A stretch of 5,364 nucleotides of DNA, taken from contig JALSQA010000027.1 of assembly GCA_026985685.1 (NCBI GenBank), positions 1 to 5,364 on the forward strand. The letters run 5' to 3'. The notes beneath the pieces are model-generated. The model made no database searches, had not been told where the DNA came from, and saw nothing but the letters and a program-made list of their open reading frames with translations. This document shows, one piece after another, positions 1 through 5,245 of this stretch. Position 1 is the stretch's first letter. The number at the start of each line of letters is the position of its first letter. The stretch comes from Campylobacterales bacterium. GTDB lineage: Bacteria; Campylobacterota; Campylobacteria; Campylobacterales; QNZT01. Both the position numbers and the translations under genes were made by a program.

Positions 1-805
1 TTATGAACTCTATCAAGAGGCACACACCCCGTGGGAGTGGCATCATGAACTTTTTGCTTATGCCAAAGAGATAGGCATAGATATATTTTCTTCTCCTTTT
101 GATAAATCAGCAGTCGATTTTTTGGAGCAGTTTGATCCTCCGGCATATAAAATCGCCTCTTTTGAGATAACAGATTATGAGCTTATTCGTTATACTGCTT
201 CAAAAATGAAACCGATGATTATTAGCACAGGTATTGCTACGATACAAGAGATTCAAGATGTTGTTGAGATTTGTAGAGAGGTTGGCAATGAAAATATCGT
301 GCTTTTAAAATGCACTTCCTCATATCCTGCACCACTTAAAGAGGCAAATCTTTTGACAATACCAAATATGAGAGAAACATTTGGAGTGGAAGTTGGTTTT
401 TCTGATCATACTCTTGGTATTGAGGCTCCTATTGTTGCAGTTACTTTAGGGGCAAAAGTGATAGAAAAACATTTTATACTTGACAAGTCTATCGGTGGTG
501 CAGATGCGGATTTCAGCCTTGATAAAGATGAGTTTTTGCAAATGATACAAGCAGTTAGAAACACAGAAAAATTACTTGGAAAAGTGGATTATGCTATGAA
601 TGAAAAAAAGCAAAAATCAAGAGAGTTTTCAAGAAGCCTTTATGTTACAAAAGATATCAAAAAAGGTGAAGTATTTACAGAAGAAAATATTAAAAGTGTG
701 AGACCTGGATATGGATTGCATCCAAAATATCTCAAAGATCTACTAGGGGAAAAAGCAAAAAGAGACCTTTATGCTTTTTCAAGATTACAAAGAGATGACT
801 TTTAG
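1..805 (+). CDS. pseI: Pseudaminic acid synthase PseI, C-terminal 267 residues (5' end outside window)
   Basis: This enzyme condenses phosphoenolpyruvate with 2,4-diacetamido-2,4,6-trideoxy-L-altrose to form pseudaminic acid, the cytoplasmic precursor of the flagellar glycan. The frame is open from base 2 to the TAG at 803-805; from recalled PseI proteins of about 340-350 residues, some 75 N-terminal residues lie off the window. Visible residues 1-200 are the C-terminal part of the NeuB TIM barrel: FSSPFD (29-34), YKIAS (49-53) with the conserved lysine, STGIAT (75-80), GFSDHT (132-137) and EKHF (155-158). The histidines of the last two motifs match the metal ligands known in NeuB. Residues about 208-264 form the SAF (antifreeze-like) domain, with SVRPGYGLHP (232-241). 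Overall character fits PseI better than NeuB or LegI, but substrate preference among nonulosonic synthases is inferred. The stop codon overlaps that of the convergent maf gene, which suits a flagellin-glycosylation cluster. Confidence 0.93.
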   Translation, partial: YELYQEAHTPWEWHHELFAYAKEIGIDIFSSPFDKSAVDFLEQFDPPAYKIASFEITDYELIRYTASKMKPMIISTGIATIQEIQDVVEICREVGNENIVLLKCTSSYPAPLKEANLLTIPNMRETFGVEVGFSDHTLGIEAPIVAVTLGAKVIEKHFILDKSIGGADADFSLDKDEFLQMIQAVRNTEKLLGKVDYAMNEKKQKSREFSRSLYVTKDIKKGEVFTEENIKSVRPGYGLHPKYLKDLLGEKAKRDLYAFSRLQRDDF

Positions 806-2697
806 CTTACTGTTTCTTTGATGGTATTTTCTTGAAGTATTTTTAAAATAGCTTCAAGGTTTAACATAACTCTCATGCACCACTCATGATGGAAAAGGAT
901 CATATTCCAGTTTTTATGAACCCTTGCTCTTGCTGAAGTTTCTGGTTGAACTGTCCAGTATGCTATCTCATATTCAAGATGGCTTAAAAGTGGAGATATT
1001 AATAGTCCATAAAAAGATTCAAATTCACCTCCATAGTAACTATTTCTTACTTTTACTATTTTATCGACTAGCTTTTTAAGTTCTTTTTCTTTTGCATATT
1101 TTTCTATTTTGTTTTTGTCATATTTTTGATATTTTCTTATGATTTGAGTTATCTCTTTGAGTAATTTTTTTGTTTGTTTATGCATTTCATATCCCATCTC
1201 TTCAGCTCTTTGCAATTTTTGAGAGATCTTTTTTAGATTATGTGCTATTTCTTCATTTGATGGTTTATCAAGTATGATTTTTTGTTTTTTTTGTTTCATA
1301 TTTACAAGTTCTTGTGCTACTTTTGAAAACTCCATTTCGATAGTGCCTTGTATCCTTGCACCACCTTGTGTAGCATTGATAGTTTTTATAGATGATTCTT
1401 TGTTATTGTATGCTATGACTTTTTCATAACCACTTAAAAAAAGTTTCCAAACCCAAGTAGTTTTGACTTTTCCATCTCCTCCATAGGCTTCTATATAGTC
1501 ATCTTTTTTATCATTTTGCTTGACCTCATCCTCTCCAAAGATATGATTTTTACTATGTGAACTTCCATCTTTGCCATAAGCCAAATCTTGACCTATGAGA
1601 ACTATATTGTCAAAGCCAATATGCGATGCTATCTCATAAGCTAAGTTTGCAGCACTCATACCTATACCAGCATATCCATACTCATCGATATCAAGATAGT
1701 AGTAGTGTGTTCCAACAGGTCGCATATTTAATTGTAACTGACCATCTTTTATATTCTTGAGTAACTCTTTATCTACTATAGCTGTCAATGCAAAAACTAT
1801 ATCCTTGTGAAACTCTTTAGATGTTTGCTCATAAAATTTTCCAGTTAGAGCAATTCGTTCTATGGATGTAACTATGTCTGGTTTGATACCTTCTTTTTCG
1901 AGAATAGGTAAACTTGCATCAACTGATATGATAGTAACATGCTCTTTTATCTTTTTAAGTAGTGGTAACTGTTTTGCCAGTGATGGTCCTGTAGCTACTA
2001 TGATAGCAGTATTCGTGGTTTTCGCTTTTTGTTTTAGATTTTCAAATGTTGGGTTTTTTAGCATTAATGGGAGATTTTGTACTAGATGTTCTAATCCTAA
2101 AAGTTCATCAGTCACATCATTTCCAGTAGATGTTACATAGTATGAAAATGTTTTCATTATCTCTTTGTTTAGGGTAATTATATCTTCATGATATTTTTCA
2201 TAAAAGTTTGAGTGAACATCAAGATCATATGTTTTAAAGTAAACTTGGTCAATTCCTTTTATCCATGATGCCAAAAATGCTGATATAGCAAGTTCACTTG
2301 TTAGTATCTTTAGTCGATCATTTGATATATCCTGTGAAAAATCTACTAAGTTTAAAGCTACATAAATAAGTTCTATTTCTGGTTCAAATATATACAAAGT
2401 TCTTAAATGATGGTTTAAAAGTAGTCGCTTTGCTAAGTGACCATTTCCTATACCATAGTTATAAAGTGCTGTGTAGTATTTTTTCTTTTCATAAGACTTT
2501 AACTTTTTTTCCATCTCTACTATTGGTTTATCATGATAGATAGGTGATGCATCTCTAGCATCAAGGATATTTGCATTTTCTAAACTATCCTCTACAAATA
2601 CTTCAAATATTTTATTTGTTTGTATTTCTAAAAGTTTTTCTACTATGGGAGAGTTGGTTTGTTTTAAAGCTTTTATATTCTTTTGAAAGATATCCAT
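802..2697 (-). CDS. maf: Maf motility accessory factor, flagellin nonulosonate glycosyltransferase (DUF115/MptE-like)
   Basis: Maf proteins are cytoplasmic enzymes thought to transfer CMP-activated pseudaminic or legionaminic acid to Ser/Thr of flagellin before export. The 631-residue product is full length for the family. The N-terminal domain (about 1-200) carries YGIGNGHLAK (81-90) and YIFEPEIEL (102-110). The central DUF115 Rossmann-like domain has VATGPSL (234-240), SVDASLPIL (258-266), PDIVTSIE (273-280), GIGMSAANLAYEIASHIG (344-361), LIGQDLAY (367-374) and NATQGGARIQG (441-451). The C-terminal part (about 463-560) is lysine-rich and helical, as in other Maf proteins. There is no signal peptide or membrane segment. 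The ATG is preceded by AAAAGG with 6 nt spacing. Flagellin lies 68 bp upstream on the same strand with no terminator between, so co-transcription is likely. The start codon is inside an inverted repeat (separate entry). The transferred sugar is inferred from neighbouring pseI. Confidence 0.93.
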   Translation of the reverse strand: MDIFQKNIKALKQTNSPIVEKLLEIQTNKIFEVFVEDSLENANILDARDASPIYHDKPIVEMEKKLKSYEKKKYYTALYNYGIGNGHLAKRLLLNHHLRTLYIFEPEIELIYVALNLVDFSQDISNDRLKILTSELAISAFLASWIKGIDQVYFKTYDLDVHSNFYEKYHEDIITLNKEIMKTFSYYVTSTGNDVTDELLGLEHLVQNLPLMLKNPTFENLKQKAKTTNTAIIVATGPSLAKQLPLLKKIKEHVTIISVDASLPILEKEGIKPDIVTSIERIALTGKFYEQTSKEFHKDIVFALTAIVDKELLKNIKDGQLQLNMRPVGTHYYYLDIDEYGYAGIGMSAANLAYEIASHIGFDNIVLIGQDLAYGKDGSSHSKNHIFGEDEVKQNDKKDDYIEAYGGDGKVKTTWVWKLFLSGYEKVIAYNNKESSIKTINATQGGARIQGTIEMEFSKVAQELVNMKQKKQKIILDKPSNEEIAHNLKKISQKLQRAEEMGYEMHKQTKKLLKEITQIIRKYQKYDKNKIEKYAKEKELKKLVDKIVKVRNSYYGGEFESFYGLLISPLLSHLEYEIAYWTVQPETSARARVHKNWNMILFHHEWCMRVMLNLEAILKILQENTIKETVS

Positions 2698-2729
2698 GTT
2701 TAACCTTTTAGTATTGATTAAACATGGAT
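2692..2729 (-). promoter_or_regulatory. Inverted repeat enclosing the maf ribosome binding site and start codon
   Basis: Twelve-base perfect arms, TTAAACATGGAT (2692-2703 read on the minus strand) and ATCCATGTTTAA (2718-2729), flank a 14-nt loop. In maf mRNA the ATG (2697-2695) lies in the 3' arm, and the Shine-Dalgarno AAAAGG lies at the end of the loop. The stem has only three G-C pairs, so it is moderately stable. No U-run follows on the minus strand, so this does not look like a Rho-independent terminator. A role in gating maf translation, or in stabilising the 3' end of the flagellin message, is inference. Confidence 0.6.
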
Positions 2730-2737
2730 TAGCAAAT

Positions 2738-2746
2738 ATTATGCCA
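2738..2746 (-). promoter_or_regulatory. Weak candidate extended -10 promoter for maf
   Basis: TGG-CATAAT on the minus strand matches an extended -10 (TGN-TATAAT) in all but one position. It would start transcription near 2731, right at the beginning of the maf hairpin, giving a maf mRNA without the Shine-Dalgarno-complementary segment. There is no recognisable -35. This is a single-motif match and may be fortuitous. Confidence 0.25.
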
Positions 2747-2753
2747 AAGTTAC

Positions 2754-2761
2754 AAAAGGTT
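2754..2761 (-). promoter_or_regulatory. Segment complementary to the maf Shine-Dalgarno, just after the flagellin stop
   Basis: On the minus strand AACCTTTT starts 4 nt after the flagellin stop codon (TAG, 2768-2766). It is the exact reverse complement of AAAAGGTT at 2709-2702, which holds the maf ribosome binding site. Pairing would hide the site. A ribosome terminating on flagellin would physically cover this segment. The complementarity is seen; the regulatory role is inference, and an 8-bp match in AT-rich DNA can arise by chance. Confidence 0.35.
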
Positions 2762-2765
2762 TAGT

Positions 2766-4166
2766 CTATTGTAACAATCTCATTACATTTTGCTGAGCTG
2801 CATTTGCTTGGCTCATAGCATATACTCCAGATTGTGCCAGGATGTTTCTTTTCTTGAGGTTTGCACTTTCTGCTGCAAAGTCCACATCTCGTATGGTTGA
2901 CTCAGCTGCCGTTACATTTACCTGTGTGACGGAAATATTTCTCACTGTTGATTCTAGTTGGTTTTGAGTTGAACCTACATCAGACCTTATTTTGTCTATT
3001 TGTTTCAGAGCAGAATCACTAATCCTTATGGCTTTTTCTGCACCCTCTCTTGTAGTAACATCTATAGTGCTAAGTGTGCTTCCCTTCGAGAGATGTTCTC
3101 CACCAGAAACAAAACCTACAGCAGAAGCAGTGCCACCAAGATCAACTGTATCATCTGAAACAAGAGTGATTGAACCTGTGTGTATACTACTTGTTAGTCC
3201 TGAACTAACACTTGAACCACTAACTGTAATATCGCTTCCATCTTTAGCTGTTAAAACCATTTTACCACCATCATGTGAGGCTACAACACCAGTCTTATTA
3301 GAAATAGCATTTATAGCATTCATCAAAGCACCATCAGCATCACTGGCTTTTACATCTACTGAACCAATATCGATACCATTTATAGTTATACTTCCTGCTG
3401 TTATTGTTGCTGAAGTTACAGCTGCTGATGCAGTATATTCTGTTTTAGCAATCGCCTCTACATGTGTTTTATCACTTACTGCATTTATAGCTTCTGCTTT
3501 TGCCCAAGCTGAATCATTAGTTTGTCCAGCTTTTGCACCACTAGCAGTTGCTCCAACATCTACGGCTACAGTTAGTTTATCGGTTTTAATTGTTAAAGCA
3601 CCAGCTGTTAAAGCACCTGTTGTAACAGCGGCTGAACCAGTTTGGTCAACATGTGCACCAATATGGTTTGTTCTGGTATTACCTATGTTAATACCAACAC
3701 TCTCTTCAGAGTATGCACCGATATGGAACTCTTTGTTTTGAAAAGAACCATCAAGAAGATTTTGACCATTAAAACTAGTAGTTTTAGCGATGTTGTTAGC
3801 TTCTTCAAGTAGCTTGTCAATATCTGATTGAATAGCTTTTCTTGTATCTGCATTTTGTCCATCAGAAGCTGCTTGAATTGATTTAGTTCTTACAGTGTTG
3901 ATGATGTTTGTATACTCTTCCAACGCACCATCCGCTGTTTGAGCTACATTTATACCATCATTCGCATTTCTGATAGCTTGACCTAGACCATTTGCCTGGC
4001 TTTTTAACTGGTTGGCGATTGCCATACCTGAAGCATCATCTGCCGCTTTGTTGATTCTAAGACCTGTGCTTAATGCTGATAAAGATTTATCCAAAGCTCT
4101 GTTGTTTTGGAGTGATCTCATGTGTGCATTCATACCTGCTACGTCTGTGTTAATTCTAAATCCCAT
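2766..4166 (-). CDS. fla: Flagellin, flagellar filament subunit
   Basis: This is the structural protein of the flagellar filament, exported by the flagellar type III system and assembled at the tip. All 466 residues are present. The N-terminal D0/D1 region runs from MGFRINTDVAGMNAH through LSTGLRINKAADDASGMAIA (32-51) to TTSFNGQNLLDG (129-140). The C-terminal D1/D0 region is about 370-466, with ISVTQVNVTAAESTIRDVDF (411-430) and the typical ending QNVMRLLQ. Between them lies an Ala/Thr/Ser-rich surface domain (about 165-365) with two related flagellin-IN-type units (near 177-245 and 246-315). This surface region is the expected site of O-linked glycosylation by Maf. The D1 segment INTVRTKSIQAA (89-100) is of the epsilon type. 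The ATG has AAAGGA six bases upstream, and an FliA promoter lies about 50 bp further up. Whether it is the major or a minor flagellin cannot be told from one locus. Confidence 0.97.
   Translation of the reverse strand: MGFRINTDVAGMNAHMRSLQNNRALDKSLSALSTGLRINKAADDASGMAIANQLKSQANGLGQAIRNANDGINVAQTADGALEEYTNIINTVRTKSIQAASDGQNADTRKAIQSDIDKLLEEANNIAKTTSFNGQNLLDGSFQNKEFHIGAYSEESVGINIGNTRTNHIGAHVDQTGSAAVTTGALTAGALTIKTDKLTVAVDVGATASGAKAGQTNDSAWAKAEAINAVSDKTHVEAIAKTEYTASAAVTSATITAGSITINGIDIGSVDVKASDADGALMNAINAISNKTGVVASHDGGKMVLTAKDGSDITVSGSSVSSGLTSSIHTGSITLVSDDTVDLGGTASAVGFVSGGEHLSKGSTLSTIDVTTREGAEKAIRISDSALKQIDKIRSDVGSTQNQLESTVRNISVTQVNVTAAESTIRDVDFAAESANLKKRNILAQSGVYAMSQANAAQQNVMRLLQ
3222..3638 (-). 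repeat. Tandem degenerate protein repeat in the flagellin D2/D3 region
   Basis: Residues about 177-245 and 246-315 of flagellin align with each other. SAAVTTGALTAGALTI matches SAAVTSATITAGSITI, and about 30-40 residues later AEAINAVSDKTHV matches LMNAINAISNKTGV. The second unit fits the flagellin-IN motif well and the first is diverged. The likeness is at protein level; boundaries are approximate. Confidence 0.55.
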
Positions 4167-4193
4167 TGTAAATCCTTTTAAAGTTAAATTTTA

Positions 4194-4207
4194 TGGCATC
4201 CTTGCCA
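4194..4207. repeat. Small inverted repeat in the flagellin 5' leader
   Basis: TGGCA and TGCCA arms separated by 4 nt lie between the flagellin promoter and its ribosome binding site. The resulting 5-bp stem would sit near the 5' end of the leader mRNA and could protect it from decay. It resembles a sigma-54 box only superficially, since the GG-to-GC spacing is wrong. Confidence 0.35.
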
Positions 4208-4218
4208 CTACAGAAACT

Positions 4219-4245
4219 AAATCGTACCAAAGTAAAGAAACTTAA
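4219..4245 (-). promoter_or_regulatory. Sigma-28 (FliA) promoter of flagellin
   Basis: The minus strand reads TTAAGTTT (4245-4238), 11 nt, then TACGATTT (4226-4219). This fits the FliA consensus TAAAGTTT-N11-GCCGATAA in spacing and in the core TAAGTTT and CGAT. Predicted transcription starts near 4212, giving a leader of about 45 nt. Late-class sigma-28 control is known for flagellins of Campylobacter and Helicobacter, which supports the call. Confidence 0.8.
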
Positions 4246-4248
4246 CCC

Positions 4249-4275
4249 TTTTTTTATGATTTTTTACCTTTTTTT
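4249..4275 (-). promoter_or_regulatory. Phased A-tracts upstream of the flagellin promoter
   Basis: On the minus strand A7, A6 and A7 runs (4275-4269, 4265-4260, 4255-4249) have centres about 10 bp apart, one helical turn, directly upstream of the -35 element. The outer two occur in identical AAAAAAAGG words exactly 20 bp apart. Such phasing bends DNA and can act as an UP-like element. The phasing is seen; the promoter-boosting effect is inferred. Confidence 0.5.
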
Positions 4276-4328
4276 GAGTAGTTGATTAGGTTGTGGATTT
4301 TTTGTAATATATTTGATTTTCTTCTCTG

Positions 4329-4352
4329 GTTAGCAAGCTGGAGCTTAGATAC
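4329..4352. repeat. Degenerate copy 1 of the AAGCTGGAGCTT palindromic repeat
   Basis: This 24-base segment keeps the central 12-mer AAGCTGGAGCTT and matches the repeat consensus (arm GTTCCCAAGCT and its complement around GG) at about 19 of 24 positions; the outer parts of both arms have drifted. It lies directly before the MITE-like element, on the opposite side of the toxin-antitoxin pair from copies 2 and 3. Confidence 0.65.
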
Positions 4353-4355
4353 TAT

Positions 4356-4486
4356 GGGTGTGGACAATGCCATTAAGTTAAGGATTTTATACTCGGAAAT
4401 GGAGACTTTAGTCCCATCTAATCAAGATCTAGCTGAAGCAAGATTTCCACAGAAGTTTCTTAACTTAATGGCATTGAGGGGTGTGG
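4356..4486. mobile_element. MITE-like element with IS4-type ends and a possible 8-bp target duplication
   Basis: Perfect 18-bp inverted ends, CAATGCCATTAAGTTAAG (4365-4382) and its reverse complement (4459-4476), enclose 76 bp with no coding capacity. The arms resemble the E. coli IS4 end as I remember it (AATGCC, four variable bases, AGTTAAGGAT), including the 18-bp length. GGGTGTGG occurs on both sides (4356-4363 and 4479-4486) and may be a target-site duplication, in which case the element proper is 4364-4478. The right copy lies in a local GGGGTGT tandem, which weakens that reading. Inside, 4399-4417 forms a small hairpin (ATGG and GACT pairing with AGTC and CCAT around a bulged A). No transposase is present, so movement would need one in trans. 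Confidence 0.7.
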
Positions 4487-4522
4487 GGTGTAGCAAAAAT
4501 AGCATTTTAAAGTAAAATTATT

Positions 4523-4528
4523 TACAAT
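4523..4528 (+). promoter_or_regulatory. Weak candidate -10 box for the toxin-antitoxin operon
   Basis: TACAAT matches five of six bases of the sigma-70 -10 consensus, in very AT-rich DNA about 40 bp before the toxin start. It partly overlaps the palindromic operator candidate, as expected for an autoregulated toxin-antitoxin promoter. No convincing -35 is visible. Confidence 0.3.
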
Positions 4529-4552
4529 GTAGATACATTATGTTTTAAACAT
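4526..4552. promoter_or_regulatory. Two abutting palindromes, candidate antitoxin operator
   Basis: AATGTA-GA-TACATT (4526-4539) is followed immediately by ATGTTT-T-AAACAT (4540-4552). Both are perfect palindromes sharing ATGT/ACAT half-sites, with centres about 13.5 bp apart. They lie between the candidate -10 and the toxin start. Ribbon-helix-helix antitoxins commonly bind paired short palindromes of this kind to repress their own operon. The palindromes are seen; the binding is inferred from position and family. Confidence 0.45.
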
Positions 4553-4569
4553 TAGCTAAAGGTTTTGAT

Positions 4570-4776
4570 TTGAAGAAAATTATTTATGCCATTAAAAATG
4601 ATAAAGTACTTGATATCATCCCTAGTCCAAGTCCTAAACATACAAATCAGAAATGTTTCGTTATAGATATTGATAATTATGCTTATATTGTTCCTTATGT
4701 AAGAGATAGTGAAAAAATATTTTTAAAAACAATCTATCCAAGCCGTAAACATACAAAATTCTTTTTAAAAGGTTGA
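4570..4776 (+). CDS. BrnT-like toxin, apparently N-terminally truncated (68 aa)
   Basis: The product resembles the C-terminal three quarters of small RelE-fold (BrnT/DUF497-like) toxins of about 90 residues that precede RHH antitoxins. Recognisable segments are KVLDIIPSPSPKHTNQK (13-29), FVIDIDNYAYIVPYV (31-45) and IFLKTIYPSRKHTKFF (50-65), the last being the hallmark PSRK-T-K ending. TTG is the only possible in-frame start after the TAA at 4546-4548, and AAAGG lies 7 bases before it, so it may be translated. The codons between that stop and the TTG (reading TLAKGFD) still look like family sequence, suggesting the original N-terminus of about 20 residues was lost. It would lack the first strand and helix and may be inactive. 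The antitoxin gene starts 4 bp downstream, the toxin-first order of brnTA. The family name is from memory and is less sure than the toxin-antitoxin call. Confidence 0.65.
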   Translation: MKKIIYAIKNDKVLDIIPSPSPKHTNQKCFVIDIDNYAYIVPYVRDSEKIFLKTIYPSRKHTKFFLKG

Positions 4777-4780
4777 AATT

Positions 4781-5071
4781 ATGAAAGATAGTGAGATTTA
4801 TACAAGTGAAGAACTAAAGATGATAGAAGAGATTGAAAAAGGGGATTATGCATCTTTGCCAAATGATGAACTTGAAAAAGAAAAAGCGATGTTAAAACAG
4901 GTGGCGATCAACACAATAGAAGACAAAAAAAGGAAAAAATCTTTAAATATAAGACTTTTTGAAAATGATATCCAGAGAATAAAGGCTATGGCTTTAAGTG
5001 AAGGGTTGCCTTATCAAACTTTTTTATCTTCTATCATACATAAGATAGCAACAGGAAAGATAAGGATTTAA
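4781..5071 (+). CDS. Ribbon-helix-helix (CopG/BrnA-type) antitoxin
   Basis: This 96-residue protein fits a type II antitoxin that neutralises the upstream toxin and represses their shared promoter. Residues 1-50 are acidic and charged (YTSEELKMIEEIEKGDYASL), typical of the flexible toxin-binding part. Residues about 53-92 form the RHH domain: strand KSLNIRLF (53-60), helix ENDIQRIKAMALSEG (61-75), then the family signature LPYQTFLSSIIHKIATGKI. The ATG sits 4 bp after the toxin stop, with AAAAGG inside the toxin's last codons, so the genes are translationally coupled. Unlike its partner it is intact in length and motifs. An orphan RHH repressor is an alternative role if the toxin is dead. Confidence 0.87.
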   Translation: MKDSEIYTSEELKMIEEIEKGDYASLPNDELEKEKAMLKQVAINTIEDKKRKKSLNIRLFENDIQRIKAMALSEGLPYQTFLSSIIHKIATGKIRI

Positions 5072-5090
5072 TTTTGTAAATTGCTAAATT

Positions 5091-5114
5091 GTTCCCAAGC
5101 TGGAGCTTGGGAGC
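5091..5114. repeat. Copy 2 of the AAGCTGGAGCTT palindromic repeat
   Basis: Arms GTTCCCAAGCT and AGCTTGGGAGC flank a central GG, with one G-U type mismatch in the second arm. It lies 19 bp after the antitoxin stop. As RNA it would form a hairpin of about 10 bp. No U-run follows on either strand, so it is not a classic terminator, though it could stabilise the 3' end of the toxin-antitoxin mRNA. Confidence 0.8.
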
Positions 5115-5193
5115 AAGAAGGGCATGGTAAGCAGAGAAAAAGTCAAGTGCTAAATAATTATACAGAAAATAAAATATCCTCCTAATTAAAACT

Positions 5194-5202
5194 TGCTATA
5201 AT
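5194..5202 (+). promoter_or_regulatory. Extended -10 sigma-70 promoter, probably for topA
   Basis: TGC-TATAAT is a perfect extended -10, the usual housekeeping promoter form in Campylobacterota, where the -35 box is weak or absent. Transcription would start near 5209 and run into topA, giving a leader of about 115 nt that contains the copy 3 palindrome. Confidence 0.7.
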
Positions 5203-5232
5203 ACCCACTTAAAAAATTATTCTAGTTTTTTT

Positions 5233-5245
5233 AGTTCCTAAGCTT
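5233..5245. repeat. Half copy of the palindromic repeat
   Basis: AGTTCCTAAGCTT repeats the left arm of copy 3 (GTTCCTAAGCT) 17 bp upstream of it, in the same orientation and with the same C-to-T change. This suggests a local duplication or a truncated tandem copy. Confidence 0.55.

Larger units (their letters stand above)
4246..4569. other. Non-coding accessory stretch between flagellin and the toxin-antitoxin pair
   Basis: These 324 bases contain the phased A-tracts, degenerate repeat copy 1, the MITE-like element and the toxin-antitoxin promoter/operator region, each listed separately. A 77-codon open frame crosses the MITE but reads straight through both inverted ends, has no convincing ribosome binding site, and resembles no protein I recognise, so I do not call it a gene. 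Confidence 0.6.

Noticed and set aside
1862..2140. A 92-codon open frame antisense to maf
   Set aside because: It lies wholly within the well-supported maf gene, with no motifs and no convincing ribosome binding site.
2692..2729. Rho-independent terminator between flagellin and maf
   Set aside because: The stem is AT-rich, encloses the maf start codon, and is not followed by a U-run on the minus strand.
2992..3741. A 249-codon open frame antisense to flagellin
   Set aside because: It is a mirror of the flagellin variable region; the hydrophobic Ala/Val/Ser-rich product results from reverse reading of Thr/Ala-rich codons, and I see no family motif.
4194..4207. Possible sigma-54 promoter (TGGCA...GCC) for flagellin
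   Set aside because: The spacing between GG and GC is 7 rather than 10 bases, and a well-matched sigma-28 promoter lies just upstream.
4012..4245. A 77-codon open frame opposite the flagellin N-terminus and promoter
   Set aside because: It is antisense to the most conserved flagellin codons and to the FliA promoter, with no recognisable product.
4282..4515. A 77-codon open frame across the MITE-like element
   Set aside because: It reads through both inverted ends and the direct repeats; it is best explained as chance within non-coding mobile DNA.
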